DNA from: Thermosynechococcus sp. HN-54
Lineage (GTDB): Bacteria > Cyanobacteriota > Cyanobacteriia > Thermosynechococcales > Thermosynechococcaceae
Direction of reading: 5' to 3'
Length of the DNA: 64,000 nt
Assembly (NCBI RefSeq): GCF_023650955.1
Contig: NZ_CP098039.1
Coordinates: 124,001-188,000, forward strand
Shown here: piece by piece, positions 36,216 through 44,890 of the stretch
How the letters are laid out: every line of letters starts with the position of its first letter
How positions within the stretch are numbered: the stretch's first letter is position 1
Position numbers and translations under genes: made by a program
Notes under the pieces: generated by a model
Told to the model about the DNA's origin: nothing
Seen by the model: only the letters and a program-made list of their open reading frames with translations
Databases searched by the model: none

Positions 36216-37130
36216 ATGGAAACACTGCGGGGGCGTGATTTGCTGAGCATTGCTGACCTTTCACGGGCAGAGGCGGAGTATCTGCTGGATTTAGCAGCAC
36301 AGATGAAAATCGGCAAGGTGGCTCCCCATTGTCCCAAGGTGCTGGGGCTATTGTTTCAAAAGGCTTCAACCCGCACGCGCGTCAGCTTTACGGTGGCAAT
36401 GTACCAACTGGGAGGGCAGGTGATTGATCTCAACCCCCAATCCACGCAAGTAGGGCGCGGTGAACCATTAGCCGATACGGCACGGGTACTGGATCGCTAT
36501 CTAGATGCGGTGGCGATCCGCACCTATGGTCAAGCAGAACTGCAACTCTTTGCCGACTATGCACGGATGCCTGTCATTAATGCCCTCACGGATCGCGAGC
36601 ATCCCTGTCAAATTTTGGCGGATCTGCTGACGCTGCGGGAATCCTTTGGCACACTGGCAGGACTGACCCTCTGCTACATTGGCGATGGCAACAATGTGGC
36701 GCATTCTTTACTACTGGGCTGTGCCCTGTTGGGGGTAAATATTCGTGTAGCTTCACCACCGCAGTTTGCACCCTTGCCTGATATTGTGGCGCAAGCCAAG
36801 GCATTGAGTGGCGGTAAGAGTGAAGTGACTGTTCTCACGGATCCCCAAGAGGCGGCGAGGGGTGCCCATGCGCTTTATACCGATGTGTGGGCAAGCATGG
36901 GACAGGAAGCAGAAGCGGGCGATCGCCAGCCCATTTTTCAGCCCTACCAAATTAATGATCAACTGCTAGCCCTTGCCGACCCTCGAGCGGTTGTTCTCCA
37001 CTGCCTGCCGGCTCACCGCGAGGAGGAAATTACCGCCAGTGTCCTTGAAGGGCCACAGTCTCGCGTTTGGGAGCAGGCGGAAAATCGTCTCCATGCCCAG
37101 AAGGCTTTGCTTGCCAGTCTCTTGGGATAG
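36216..37130 (+). CDS. argF: Ornithine carbamoyltransferase
   Basis: Makes citrulline from ornithine and carbamoyl phosphate in arginine synthesis. STRTR (carbamoyl-phosphate site) is at residues 51-55, HPCQ and the ornithine-binding segment DVWASMG are present, and HCLPAHR is near residue 264. The 304-residue length is normal. ATG 36216 has GGGGAG eight bases upstream and is preferred over GTG 36198. In the spacer, TTGAGA and TACATT form a weak promoter candidate with a 15-base gap. The next gene begins four bases after the stop. Confidence 0.95.
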   Translation: METLRGRDLLSIADLSRAEAEYLLDLAAQMKIGKVAPHCPKVLGLLFQKASTRTRVSFTVAMYQLGGQVIDLNPQSTQVGRGEPLADTARVLDRYLDAVAIRTYGQAELQLFADYARMPVINALTDREHPCQILADLLTLRESFGTLAGLTLCYIGDGNNVAHSLLLGCALLGVNIRVASPPQFAPLPDIVAQAKALSGGKSEVTVLTDPQEAARGAHALYTDVWASMGQEAEAGDRQPIFQPYQINDQLLALADPRAVVLHCLPAHREEEITASVLEGPQSRVWEQAENRLHAQKALLASLLG

Positions 37131-37134
37131 GGTG

Positions 37135-37986
37135 ATGCTCTACTACCGTTGGCAGAAATTCAGCCTCTCGGATCGGCTATTGCTGGTGGGAGCGGTTATT
37201 TGTGGAACTTTTGTGCTGCTGGCGGTTCTTGCTCCCCTTGGCCAAGCCCTCGGTTGGATTGCCAATCCCCAGGAATTTCTTGACTTTCCCATTCACGCGC
37301 CGCCTTCGCCACAGCATTGGTTTGGCACGAATCGCTTGGGCTATGATGTCTTTTCCCGCACGATCTTTGGTGCTCAAGCGGCTCTACAGGTGGTCTTTGT
37401 CGCAACCCTCCTCAGCTTAGGGATAGGCGTACCCCTAGGATTGCTCAGTGGCTACCGCGGGGGCTGGCTCGATCGCGGGCTGCTCTTTGTGATGGATACG
37501 ATCTATACGTTGCCGGGGCTACTGCTGGCAGTCACGGTTGCCTTTGTCGTGGGCAAGGGGATTCTCAATGCCGCGATCGCCCTCAGTGTCGCCTACATTC
37601 CCCAGTACTATCGTGTTGTCCGCAACCACACGGTGAGCCTGAAAAATGAGGTCTTTATTGAAGCTGCCCGCGCCCTTGGTGCTTCTACACCGCGAATTCT
37701 TCAACGGTATCTCTTTGTCAATGTCCTTCCCAGTATTCCTGTGCTCTTCACCCTCAATGCTGCAGATGCCATCCTGACATTAGCGGGACTAGGGTTCTTG
37801 GGCTTGGGGCTACCACCTGAGGTGGCGGAGTGGGGGCACGATTTGCGACAGGCCTTGGATGGGTTATCCGTGGGCATTTGGTGGACCACCCTCTTTCCTG
37901 GACTAGCCATGAGCTTACTGGTGGTGGGTCTCTCACTCCTTGGCGAGGGGCTAGGGGAGCGTCTCGATCCGCGACACTTGAATTAA
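37135..37986 (+). CDS. ABC transporter permease, OppC/DppC (peptide/nickel) type
   Basis: A 283-residue inner-membrane permease with five or six helices. The binding-protein-dependent transport motif EAARALGASTPRILQRYLFVN (the coupling helix) lies near residue 180, and the HWFGTNRLGYDVFSR segment is the typical OppC N-terminal domain. No OppB partner, ATPase or binding protein is adjacent, unlike a normal opp/dpp operon, so the partners must be elsewhere. The start is ATG 37135 (a GTG directly precedes it). It is closely linked to argF (four-base gap) and cobU (15 bases). Confidence 0.88.
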   Translation: MLYYRWQKFSLSDRLLLVGAVICGTFVLLAVLAPLGQALGWIANPQEFLDFPIHAPPSPQHWFGTNRLGYDVFSRTIFGAQAALQVVFVATLLSLGIGVPLGLLSGYRGGWLDRGLLFVMDTIYTLPGLLLAVTVAFVVGKGILNAAIALSVAYIPQYYRVVRNHTVSLKNEVFIEAARALGASTPRILQRYLFVNVLPSIPVLFTLNAADAILTLAGLGFLGLGLPPEVAEWGHDLRQALDGLSVGIWWTTLFPGLAMSLLVVGLSLLGEGLGERLDPRHLN

Positions 37987-38001
37987 CGTGAATTACCAAC
38001 A

Positions 38002-38568
38002 ATGCCTGATCATGTCTTGGTGACTGGACCCAGTCGCAGTGGCAAAAGTGAGTGGGCAGAATGCCTTGCTGCCCAAAGCCAACAACCAGTGATTTATATT
38101 GCGACGGCGATCGCCCCCCCAGAGGACACGGAATGGCTGCAGCGGATTGAACAGCACCGTGCTCGCCGCCCCCCTGAGTGGGAATTGCGGGAGTGTCCCC
38201 ATGGGCTTGCTCCTCTCCTGCGTGAGCTGCCGTCCAATGCCTGCGCCCTAGTGGACTCGCTGGGAACATGGGTGGCGAATTGTCTAGAGCAATCCCAAGA
38301 TCAATGGCAAGAAACCGTTACTGAATTGCTAGCGAGTGTCCAAGGGTGTGCAGCTCAACTCATTTTTGTCGCCGAAGAGGTGGGCTGGGGCGTTGTTCCT
38401 GCCTATGCCAGTGGTCGCTGTTTTCGCGATCGCCTTGGCGAACTCTGTCAGTCCCTGAGTCCCCTGATGGCGGCAGTTTATCTCGTCACTGCTGGGTTTG
38501 CGCTGCCGCTGCACAAATGGGCAATTCCCCTCAAACGTCTTGGGAGCAATCGCGACTTGTTGCCCTAA
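38002..38568 (+). CDS. cobU: Adenosylcobinamide kinase / adenosylcobinamide-phosphate guanylyltransferase
   Basis: A bifunctional enzyme of nucleotide-loop assembly in cobalamin synthesis. The P-loop GPSRSGKS is at residues 9-16, the conserved VDSLGTWVANCL near 91-102, and the C-terminal half shows FVAEEVGWGVVP, the catalytic segment of the family, including the expected Glu-Glu-Val-Gly. Length 188 residues, normal. No other cob gene is nearby. It converges on radA with an eight-base gap. Confidence 0.9.
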   Translation: MPDHVLVTGPSRSGKSEWAECLAAQSQQPVIYIATAIAPPEDTEWLQRIEQHRARRPPEWELRECPHGLAPLLRELPSNACALVDSLGTWVANCLEQSQDQWQETVTELLASVQGCAAQLIFVAEEVGWGVVPAYASGRCFRDRLGELCQSLSPLMAAVYLVTAGFALPLHKWAIPLKRLGSNRDLLP

Positions 38569-38576
38569 ATACCTTT

Positions 38577-39968
38577 TCACGAGGATTCATCAGAGGTGAG
38601 CGGTGCAAGGGCAGCAACAATGGCATCACTGACACGACGCACCGGATAAATATCTAAGCCAGCGATCGCACAGGCTTGGCTTTCGGGAATAATGGCACGG
38701 CGAAAGCCCAACTTCAGCGCCTCCCGCAGCCGTAACTCCAACTGGGAGACTGCCCGCACCTGACCCCCCAAGCCGACTTCACCAATAATCACCGTTTGGG
38801 GTTGTACCCAGCGATCGCGAAAACTAGCCACAACAGCCACCGCCACCCCCAGATCAGCAGCGGGTTCCGCCACATTCAGCCCCCCAGAGGACGCGACATA
38901 AGCATCCAGCTTTGAGAGGGGAACCCCTAAGCGCTTTTCCAAGACCGCTAAAATTTGCAAAAAGCGGTTGTACTCAATGCCCGTGGCCGTGCGGCGAGGA
39001 GAGGCATAACTGGTGGGACTGACCAAACTTTGCAATTCAACCACCAGAGGACGGGTGCCTTCACAGGCGACAATGGTGGCGGTACCAGGGGTAGGCTCGC
39101 GATCGCCCAAAAACAGTGCGGAAGGATTGGTTACTTCTACTAAGCCCTGCGCTCCCATTTCAAAAACACCAATTTCTTGACTGGCACCAAAGCGGTTTTT
39201 TACGGCGCGTACGAGGCGGTGACTGGCAAAGCGATCGCCCTCAAAGTAGAGGACAGTATCCACGAGATGTTCCAGCACCTTGGGGCCAGCGATCGCCCCC
39301 TCCTTTGTGACATGACCCACAATAAAGAGACTCATCTGCTCCCGCTTGGCCAAGCGCATCAAGGCTGCCGTTCCCTCGCGCACCTGAGATACTGATCCGG
39401 GAGCTGCCGTCAGCTGGGGCAGATAAACTGCTTGGATGCTATCAAGAATCGCCAGATGGGGTTGCAGATGGCTCAGTTCCTGCAAAATAACGTCTAAATC
39501 CGTTTCTGCCAAAAGGTAAAGGGAAGGGGGGGCAGCAATGCCCAAGCGTTGCGATCGCAATTTCACCTGTTGCGCCGATTCCTCAGCACAAACATAGAGC
39601 ACCCGCCACTCTTGCCCCAAAGAGGCTGCCATTTGCAACAACAGTGTGGACTTGCCAATCCCCGGTTCCCCTGCCACCAACACCAGTGAGCCAGCAACAA
39701 TTCCCCCTCCCAAGACGCGATCCAACTCGGCAAATCCAGAGGAAGAACGACTTTGTGCCTGTTCGCTAATCTCTCCTAGAGCTTTGGCACTGAGGGGTTG
39801 GGGAGTTGTCGATTTTCGGGGGGTTGTGCGTCGAGCAGCGGTCTCTACTGGGGTAACCACCTGCTCATCAAGGGTATTCCACTGACCACAATTGGGACAG
39901 CGACCAAAGTATTGCAGAGACTCGGCACCACACTCGCGGCAGATGTACAGTACTTTAGGCTTGGGCAT
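38577..39968 (-). CDS. radA: DNA repair protein RadA
   Basis: A RecA-like helicase acting on branched recombination intermediates. The N-terminal zinc finger uses C10, C13, C24 and C27, Walker A GEPGIGKST is at 100-108, the RadA-specific KNRFG is at 257-261, and a Lon-like C-terminal domain follows (GGLNVAEPAADLGVAVAV). At 463 residues it is intact. It starts eight bases downstream of the FKBP gene stop, so radA, the FKBP gene and the phasin-like gene appear to be one minus-strand unit with radA last. Confidence 0.96.
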   Translation of the reverse strand: MPKPKVLYICRECGAESLQYFGRCPNCGQWNTLDEQVVTPVETAARRTTPRKSTTPQPLSAKALGEISEQAQSRSSSGFAELDRVLGGGIVAGSLVLVAGEPGIGKSTLLLQMAASLGQEWRVLYVCAEESAQQVKLRSQRLGIAAPPSLYLLAETDLDVILQELSHLQPHLAILDSIQAVYLPQLTAAPGSVSQVREGTAALMRLAKREQMSLFIVGHVTKEGAIAGPKVLEHLVDTVLYFEGDRFASHRLVRAVKNRFGASQEIGVFEMGAQGLVEVTNPSALFLGDREPTPGTATIVACEGTRPLVVELQSLVSPTSYASPRRTATGIEYNRFLQILAVLEKRLGVPLSKLDAYVASSGGLNVAEPAADLGVAVAVVASFRDRWVQPQTVIIGEVGLGGQVRAVSQLELRLREALKLGFRRAIIPESQACAIAGLDIYPVRRVSDAIVAALAPLTSDESS

Positions 39969-39976
39969 TCCTTGCC

Positions 39977-40465
39977 CTATTGCACAGCCAACAGTTCAAC
40001 GTCAAAAATCAGTGTCGCATTGGGTGGAATCACCCCGCCGGCACCGCGTGCACCATAGCCTAAGTTTGGGGGAATAATCAGCCGCCGCTGCCCCCCCACC
40101 TGCATCGAGCCAACTCCTTCATCCCAGCCTTTGATGACTTGACCGACACCAATTTGGAACTGGAAGGGTTGACCGCGATCGCGGGAGCTATCAAAAATGC
40201 GGCCATCGGTGAGCATCCCTGTGTAGTGCACTGTCACCCGATCGCCCACTTGGGGCTGTACCCCTGAACCAACAACAATGTCCTCGTATTGCAAACCTGA
40301 GGGGGTAGTCACCACCTTTGAAGAACCCATCAGTCCCGCAGCCTCCGTTGACGCCTCTAGCGGTACACTGGCGATCGCGCTCGGAGCGGCCACCATCCAT
40401 ACCACCACTAGGACAATACCACAGAGAAGCCAGCCGTAGGCTCGATGCACCTGTTGTCTTACCAT
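39977..40465 (-). CDS. FKBP-type peptidyl-prolyl cis-trans isomerase, exported
   Basis: A 162-residue prolyl isomerase with an N-terminal helix (about 10-32) ending in AIASVP, consistent with a signal peptide and a periplasmic or thylakoid-lumen location. The FKBP fold is complete: VTVHYTGMLTDGRIFDSS, FQIGVGQVIKGWDEGVGSMQVGG, IPPNLGYG and PNATLIFDVELL, including the active-site aromatic and Asp residues. The first seven bases overlap the end of the phasin-like gene. Confidence 0.93.
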   Translation of the reverse strand: MVRQQVHRAYGWLLCGIVLVVVWMVAAPSAIASVPLEASTEAAGLMGSSKVVTTPSGLQYEDIVVGSGVQPQVGDRVTVHYTGMLTDGRIFDSSRDRGQPFQFQIGVGQVIKGWDEGVGSMQVGGQRRLIIPPNLGYGARGAGGVIPPNATLIFDVELLAVQ

Positions 40466-40779
40466 GAGCGATTTCTTAACTCCCTAACATCCCGTTCTAG
40501 GCGGTCAATACGTCCCCGCAGTTCGTCAATTTCCGACTGCTTTGGCACCCCCAAGCTTTCTAAAAATTGGCGCGTTTGCCGTTGTACGGCTTCATCGAGG
40601 GAGGCGGCATCTTCCCTGAGGTGAGCAAGGACATCCTCCACCATTGCCTTGGCTTGGTCGGCATTGAGGCGTCCCTCCTTTACCCATTGGTCGCTCACTT
40701 GACGCAACTTTTCGGCCACGAGGGAAGTGGTGCCAACACCAATTAAAAGCAATTGCTGAAGCAGATTGTGCTGGTTCAT
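40459..40779 (-). CDS. Phasin-like coiled-coil protein
   Basis: A 106-residue helical protein. A hydrophobic start (LLQQLLLIGVGTTSLVAEKL) leads into an amphipathic helix and a charged C-terminal coiled coil (EIDELRGRIDRLERDVREL). This arrangement is that of phasin-family and polyhydroxyalkanoate granule-associated proteins, but in cyanobacteria such proteins are also found without PHA genes, and none is seen here. It is first in a unit with the FKBP gene and radA, and divergent from secG. Confidence 0.6.
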   Translation of the reverse strand: MNQHNLLQQLLLIGVGTTSLVAEKLRQVSDQWVKEGRLNADQAKAMVEDVLAHLREDAASLDEAVQRQTRQFLESLGVPKQSEIDELRGRIDRLERDVRELRNRSW

Positions 40780-40888
40780 GGGGCACGTTCAAAACGCCTA
40801 TCTTGTATTGTGCCACCGCCTCCTAGGCTTGGGTTAAGATGAGAAGGATATCAAGTTGTACGGGTTGGCATTGCCAGCGAGGTTGAGG

Positions 40889-41122
40889 ATGGTTGAAAAA
40901 ATTGCCATGGGTCTGTGGGCGTTTTCAGCAGTCGGCCTGATTGTCTTGGTCTTGCTCCACAGTCCGAAGGGGGATGGCCTTGGTGGTATTGGTGGTCAGG
41001 CACAGCTCTTTACCAGCACCAGAAGTGCAGAAACCACATTAAACCGTGCCACTTGGACATTGACAGTGTTGTTCATGGCACTTACGGTTGCCCTGAGTGC
41101 CGGTTGGTTGCGCTCGATTTAG
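40889..41122 (+). CDS. secG: Protein translocase subunit SecG
   Basis: The small SecYEG subunit. Two membrane helices (about 5-22 and 53-72) flank the conserved loop HSPKGDGLGGIGGQAQLF. Length 77 residues from ATG 40889, with a GAGG directly ahead (close spacing); an in-frame upstream start is not needed. The GNAT gene follows ten bases later. The C terminus ends just after helix 2, as in other cyanobacteria. Confidence 0.92.
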   Translation: MVEKIAMGLWAFSAVGLIVLVLLHSPKGDGLGGIGGQAQLFTSTRSAETTLNRATWTLTVLFMALTVALSAGWLRSI

Positions 41123-41132
41123 CTGAAGTCGG

Positions 41133-41630
41133 GTGTCTCTCTCCTTTGCGATTCGCGCCGCTACACCAGCGGATGTGCCCACTATTTTCCAACTGATTCA
41201 GGCGCTTGCCGCCTATGAAAAGCTCAGCCATGCGCTAAGCGGTACAGAGGAGGCGCTGCGGCAGCACTTGTTTGGCGATCGCCCCTATGCCGAGGTACTC
41301 CTTGCCCACACCCCCTCAGATGTCATTGGCTACGCCCTCTTTTTCACCACCTACTCCACGTTCCTGACTCGCCCCGGTCTTTGGTTAGAGGATTTGTTTG
41401 TCCTACCCGCCTATCGTCGCCAAGGGGTGGGCACAGCATTACTCAAAGCCCTAGCACAACTAGCCAGCGATCGCGACTATGGCCGCATCGAGTGGAGTGT
41501 TTTAGACTGGAACACGACGGCAATTCAGTTCTATGAACGCATCGGTGCCACCGTTCTACCAGACTGGCGCATCTGTCGTCTCAATGGTGAACCACTCCAG
41601 CGTTTGGCAAGTTCTAAGAAGGCTGAATGA
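41133..41630 (+). CDS. GNAT family N-acetyltransferase (diamine acetyltransferase-like)
   Basis: A 165-residue acetyltransferase. The acetyl-CoA motif A is LEDLFVLPAYRRQGVGTALLKAL near residues 87-109, and the C-terminal VLDWNTTAIQFYERIGA is typical of the spermidine/thialysine acetyltransferase subgroup. The substrate is probably a polyamine or similar amine, but that cannot be fixed. The start is GTG 41133, ten bases after secG. The last 17 bases overlap the kinase gene on the minus strand. Confidence 0.85.
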   Translation: MSLSFAIRAATPADVPTIFQLIQALAAYEKLSHALSGTEEALRQHLFGDRPYAEVLLAHTPSDVIGYALFFTTYSTFLTRPGLWLEDLFVLPAYRRQGVGTALLKALAQLASDRDYGRIEWSVLDWNTTAIQFYERIGATVLPDWRICRLNGEPLQRLASSKKAE

Positions 41631-43029
41631 CCTGTCGCCCTACATACCGCCCAAGAGTATAGGCCAACCACTCTAAATCCCTTGGTGTTAAGTACACGGA
41701 GCTTTCTACCAGTTCAATGGCTTGGCTGCCGGCCCGAATCACCAGTTTACTAGGTACCTCCTCGCGATCGCCCTCCCTACTGCGGCGGATGTGCCGAGGC
41801 TGAAATTCAATGTGGTCAATCACATCAAGGGGTAAGACTTTTGGCGGATGCCAGCACAGGCCTAGGATGTGTTCTTGGAATCGCACCTCTTTTGCTGTCA
41901 CCGTCAGTACCTGCCATCCCAAGAGGGTGTAGAGAATCGTGCCAATCAGACTCAAGCCAACGGCAAGGTGGCCAATGGCAAAAACAGCCATCAACCAAAA
42001 GCCGGAGCTAATGGCCAAGCTGTACCAGACCACCAAAAAGGCATTCCATCCTAGGGCAAAGGGAATTAAAAAGAAAAGGCCAGGATGAAACCCCAAGGGT
42101 GGAATGCGGACAAGTAAGCGTTGCGGTGTTTCTTGAACCCGCAGGCGGCAACCATAAGGGGAATCTGTGGTGGTCAAGGATAGACTCGCAGGAGCATCCT
42201 CCAGTTGCTTGAGGGCTTGGCGTGCCGCTGTGGCTGAATCAAACCGTTCCTCAAGGGCAGGGGCGACCATTTTTTCTAACCAACGAACAAAAGGAGGACT
42301 GAGGGAAACCAAGGGTTGAAACTGAACCCGCAGTTCCTTTTGCGGCAACTCAGCGGGGGGCGTGCCCGTTGCCAAGTGAATCAGCGTCATCCCCAAGGCA
42401 TAGAGATCACTGGCGGGCAGGGTTTTGCCACCAAATTGTTCGGGGGGCATATAGCCGTAGGTACCGACCACGGTTCGGGTATTGCCGGCGATCGCGGTTT
42501 GTACCGCCCCAAAATCCACAAGATAGACTTGGCCAAGATCATGACCGGAGCGATCGCCCAAGAGAATATTCGTCGGCTTAATATCGCGGTGAATCACTGG
42601 TGGCTGGCGGCTATGGAGATAGATCAAAATGTCGAGCAGGCGATCGGCCAGTAGCCGCAAATCCTCTTCACTAAAAACGCGCCCTTCCACTTGCCAAGTC
42701 GCGAGGGATTTTGCCTCAATGTAGGTTTGGACGAGGGCAAAGCCCTTGAGATCAGGGGTATTGATTTCAAAATAGTCGAGATAACGGGGAATAGCTGGAT
42801 GATCTAATGTTTGCAGGACAGCGGCCTCTCGTTCAAAGAGCTTAAAGTCCTCCCACGTCATTCCACCCCCAAAGAGCAGGAGCTTCAGCACCACCGGTTC
42901 ATAGCGCCGCCGATCCAAAGCGAGATACGTCCGCCGCCCTGGATGAGACCCCAGTTCCCGCAGCAGTTCATAGCGATCGCCCAAAATTTCACCGACGAGC
43001 TGCCCCACAGCATTCTCCAAACTGGCCAC
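41614..43029 (-). CDS. Serine/threonine protein kinase with C-terminal membrane domain
   Basis: A protein of about 471 residues. The kinase domain (about 15-275) has the ATP-anchoring lysine in VVLKLLLF, HRDIKPTNILL, DFGAV and PPEQF, so it should be active. Two or three helices (about 320-385) and a PH-like cytoplasmic end follow. GTG 43029 is used as the start, eight bases after the upstream gene's stop; a longer frame to 43071 would overlap that gene. It lies in one unit with the nucleosidase and CPBP genes. It is one possible partner for the FHA protein at 17690, though not linked by position. Confidence 0.88.
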   Translation of the reverse strand: MASLENAVGQLVGEILGDRYELLRELGSHPGRRTYLALDRRRYEPVVLKLLLFGGGMTWEDFKLFEREAAVLQTLDHPAIPRYLDYFEINTPDLKGFALVQTYIEAKSLATWQVEGRVFSEEDLRLLADRLLDILIYLHSRQPPVIHRDIKPTNILLGDRSGHDLGQVYLVDFGAVQTAIAGNTRTVVGTYGYMPPEQFGGKTLPASDLYALGMTLIHLATGTPPAELPQKELRVQFQPLVSLSPPFVRWLEKMVAPALEERFDSATAARQALKQLEDAPASLSLTTTDSPYGCRLRVQETPQRLLVRIPPLGFHPGLFFLIPFALGWNAFLVVWYSLAISSGFWLMAVFAIGHLAVGLSLIGTILYTLLGWQVLTVTAKEVRFQEHILGLCWHPPKVLPLDVIDHIEFQPRHIRRSREGDREEVPSKLVIRAGSQAIELVESSVYLTPRDLEWLAYTLGRYVGRQVIQPS

Positions 43030-43036
43030 CCCTATC

Positions 43037-43687
43037 TTAGCTATTGAGTTGCTGCACAATCGCCGGCGCAATTCTTTCTAGCACCTTGAGGGCTTGAAGA
43101 CTCCCTTGAATTAACCGTGCCGCCGCAACGGGGTTGCGAACCATTGCCATAGTGAGTGCCCACGGGCGCAAATTGCCCTTTACATCAAAGGCTTGACTCA
43201 AATCCGGCAGGTCGCGATCGCCCCCATCACTAATGACACGCACCATGACCACTGGAATCCCCGCTAAAGCCTTGAGCAGCGGTACCCCCTCCATATCCAC
43301 CACCTCCACCCCCCAGCGGGCAGCAAGATCTTGCTTTTCCTGCACCCTAGAAAGGGTTTTCTCAGTTGTAATTGCCTTGACCCGTCGCCACGCCGGCTCT
43401 AACTTTGCCACCAACCTCTCGTCCAAGGGATAGGCCTGCCCAGCCTCATCCTGACAAGTTGTATAGACGACAATGTCACCAACTCGATCATCAGGATGCA
43501 AGCCCCCACAGACCCCCAAGACCAGCACCATTGGCGGCGGATTTTTGAGGGCAGCGATGAAGGCAGGTGTGGTCACGACAGCTGCTCCGGCTCGTAGGGG
43601 AATAATAGGGATGCTGTACGGCTGTAAGCCCCGCTGTACCGCTTGGGATTCTGCTCCTTGGGGCACAAGGACAAGGCATGGACTCAT
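43037..43687 (-). CDS. Phosphorylase/nucleosidase superfamily protein (PNP_UDP type)
   Basis: A 216-residue protein of the purine nucleoside phosphorylase / MTA-SAH nucleosidase fold. VLVLGVCGGLHPDDRVGDIVVY matches the core strand and phosphate-loop region, and GVEVVDMEGVPLLKAL holds the MEG-type purine-binding motif (ExxDMEG). RVISDGGD carries the catalytic Asp. It is shorter than MtnN and the exact substrate is uncertain. ATG 43687 overlaps the CPBP stop as ATGA, indicating translational coupling. Confidence 0.78.
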   Translation of the reverse strand: MSPCLVLVPQGAESQAVQRGLQPYSIPIIPLRAGAAVVTTPAFIAALKNPPPMVLVLGVCGGLHPDDRVGDIVVYTTCQDEAGQAYPLDERLVAKLEPAWRRVKAITTEKTLSRVQEKQDLAARWGVEVVDMEGVPLLKALAGIPVVMVRVISDGGDRDLPDLSQAFDVKGNLRPWALTMAMVRNPVAAARLIQGSLQALKVLERIAPAIVQQLNS

Positions 43688-44403
43688 TGTTTGGTCATAG
43701 GGAGCGCTACTGCTAGGACATGGGCAAGCGCGTGGGTCAACATCGCTGCTTCTAGACCATACTGCCAAAACAAGTACCCCGCCAAAAGGCCAAAGAGCGT
43801 ATTGCCGCTGAGCATTAAAGACACGCTTGTTAAGCTTGGGTGACTTCCTGAACTATCGAAGACTGGCAAATGGGATAGCCCAAAAATGACCGCACTCAGG
43901 AAAATAGCCGTACCCATCCAAACCACCGAGATTTGACCAACTCCCCCTTGACCCATCCGCCACCCTAGCCAAGCCAAAAATGTCATCACTCCCCAGCGCA
44001 TCAAGACTTCTTCGGTAATGCCGCCATAGAGCAAACCCACAATTAAGGGGAGCGATCGCGATGCTGGTAAAAGCTGCGAAAAGCCCCAGATAATTACACC
44101 CCCCATTACCCCGCCGACAAAAACAGGTAAGACTTGAGAGTGCAGAGGCATTAAAATGTCTTGGTCCTTCAGCAAGGCAAACAATAGGGGGCAGCGCAGT
44201 CCGACGTCATCCGCTAGCCTTGTGCCCACAACCGCAGCAGTCGCTGTCAGAAACGCACTTTGTGCCAGCGTTATGATTTGCAAACTCGTCAGCGAAAGGG
44301 GCAAACTGCGCCCATCCAAGAGTACAGGCAGAGCCAAGGTAGCGGTCACAATGCTCCCCGGCAGCGCCATGAGAAAGAGACTAAAAGCGAGTTGCCAATT
44401 CAT
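43684..44403 (-). CDS. CPBP family intramembrane metalloprotease
   Basis: A 239-residue integral membrane protein with six or more helices. The abortive-infection/CAAX-protease motifs are present: EEVLMR with E131, E132 and R136, FGLSHLP with H178, and HALAHV with H224 and H228. So the metal site of the glutamic-type protease looks complete. Possible roles are prenyl-protein or bacteriocin-type processing; none can be assigned. First gene of a three-gene minus-strand unit. The 487 bases upstream hold no recognised gene. Confidence 0.88.
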   Translation of the reverse strand: MNWQLAFSLFLMALPGSIVTATLALPVLLDGRSLPLSLTSLQIITLAQSAFLTATAAVVGTRLADDVGLRCPLLFALLKDQDILMPLHSQVLPVFVGGVMGGVIIWGFSQLLPASRSLPLIVGLLYGGITEEVLMRWGVMTFLAWLGWRMGQGGVGQISVVWMGTAIFLSAVIFGLSHLPVFDSSGSHPSLTSVSLMLSGNTLFGLLAGYLFWQYGLEAAMLTHALAHVLAVALPMTKQ

Positions 44404-44890
44404 AGATCACTCCATGTCGATGAACTTTGCTGTGCTGCCCTGCTAACAGAACCCGCTACGCTGGGAGTACACCTTTTCGAGCTGACCAACGTCTTAACTT
44501 TTGGATAGGCCGATCGCGGGCAATTTAGAAACTGACCAATAGAAAGAGTGTCACACTCAAGCGTCCGCTATGGTGGACGAAAGGCAGTTTCCGCCAAATC
44601 TGATACCGTTAATTGTTGAAGCTATGTTATTGTTCTGGCAACTCGTTACCTATCCCCTATGCGACTGGAGACAATCTGGGCAACTGTCACAGGCCACCTA
44701 GACAAACAAATATGAGTATGATAGCTATAGATTTTGCTCAATCCTTGTTTGTGGAAAGTGTGTCCTGTTGGGTTGCGATCGCGAGACCTCTTCAGAGAAT
44801 CGCGAGTGGAGTGTCTTAAAGCGTTGGCTTGAGTAAGGGTCGAGGATTGACTCAACTATCGATCAATTATGTGTAGGAGTGAACCCCCAT
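44404..44890. other. Non-coding spacer with two small hairpins
   Basis: The longest gene-free stretch in the window, between the CPBP and squalene synthase genes (divergent). Two hairpin-forming repeats follow each other: GAGTG-TCA-CACTC at 44546-44558 and CGTCC...GGACG at 44562-44579. A -10-like TATGAT is at 44717-44722 with no -35 at the right place. A frame of 68 codons at 44613-44819 looks non-coding. An unrecognised small RNA is possible but not shown. Confidence 0.4.

Noticed and set aside
38002-38568. Cobalamin riboswitch near cobU
   Set aside because: Only 15 bases separate cobU from the preceding gene, leaving no room for an aptamer.
43037-43768. Longer nucleosidase with an extra 27 residues
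   Set aside because: The ATG at 43687 gives a typical ATGA overlap; the extra N-terminal part is low-complexity and out of family.
44613-44819. 68-codon frame in the gene-free region
   Set aside because: The sequence resembles no protein family, and a start at 44613 has no ribosome binding site.
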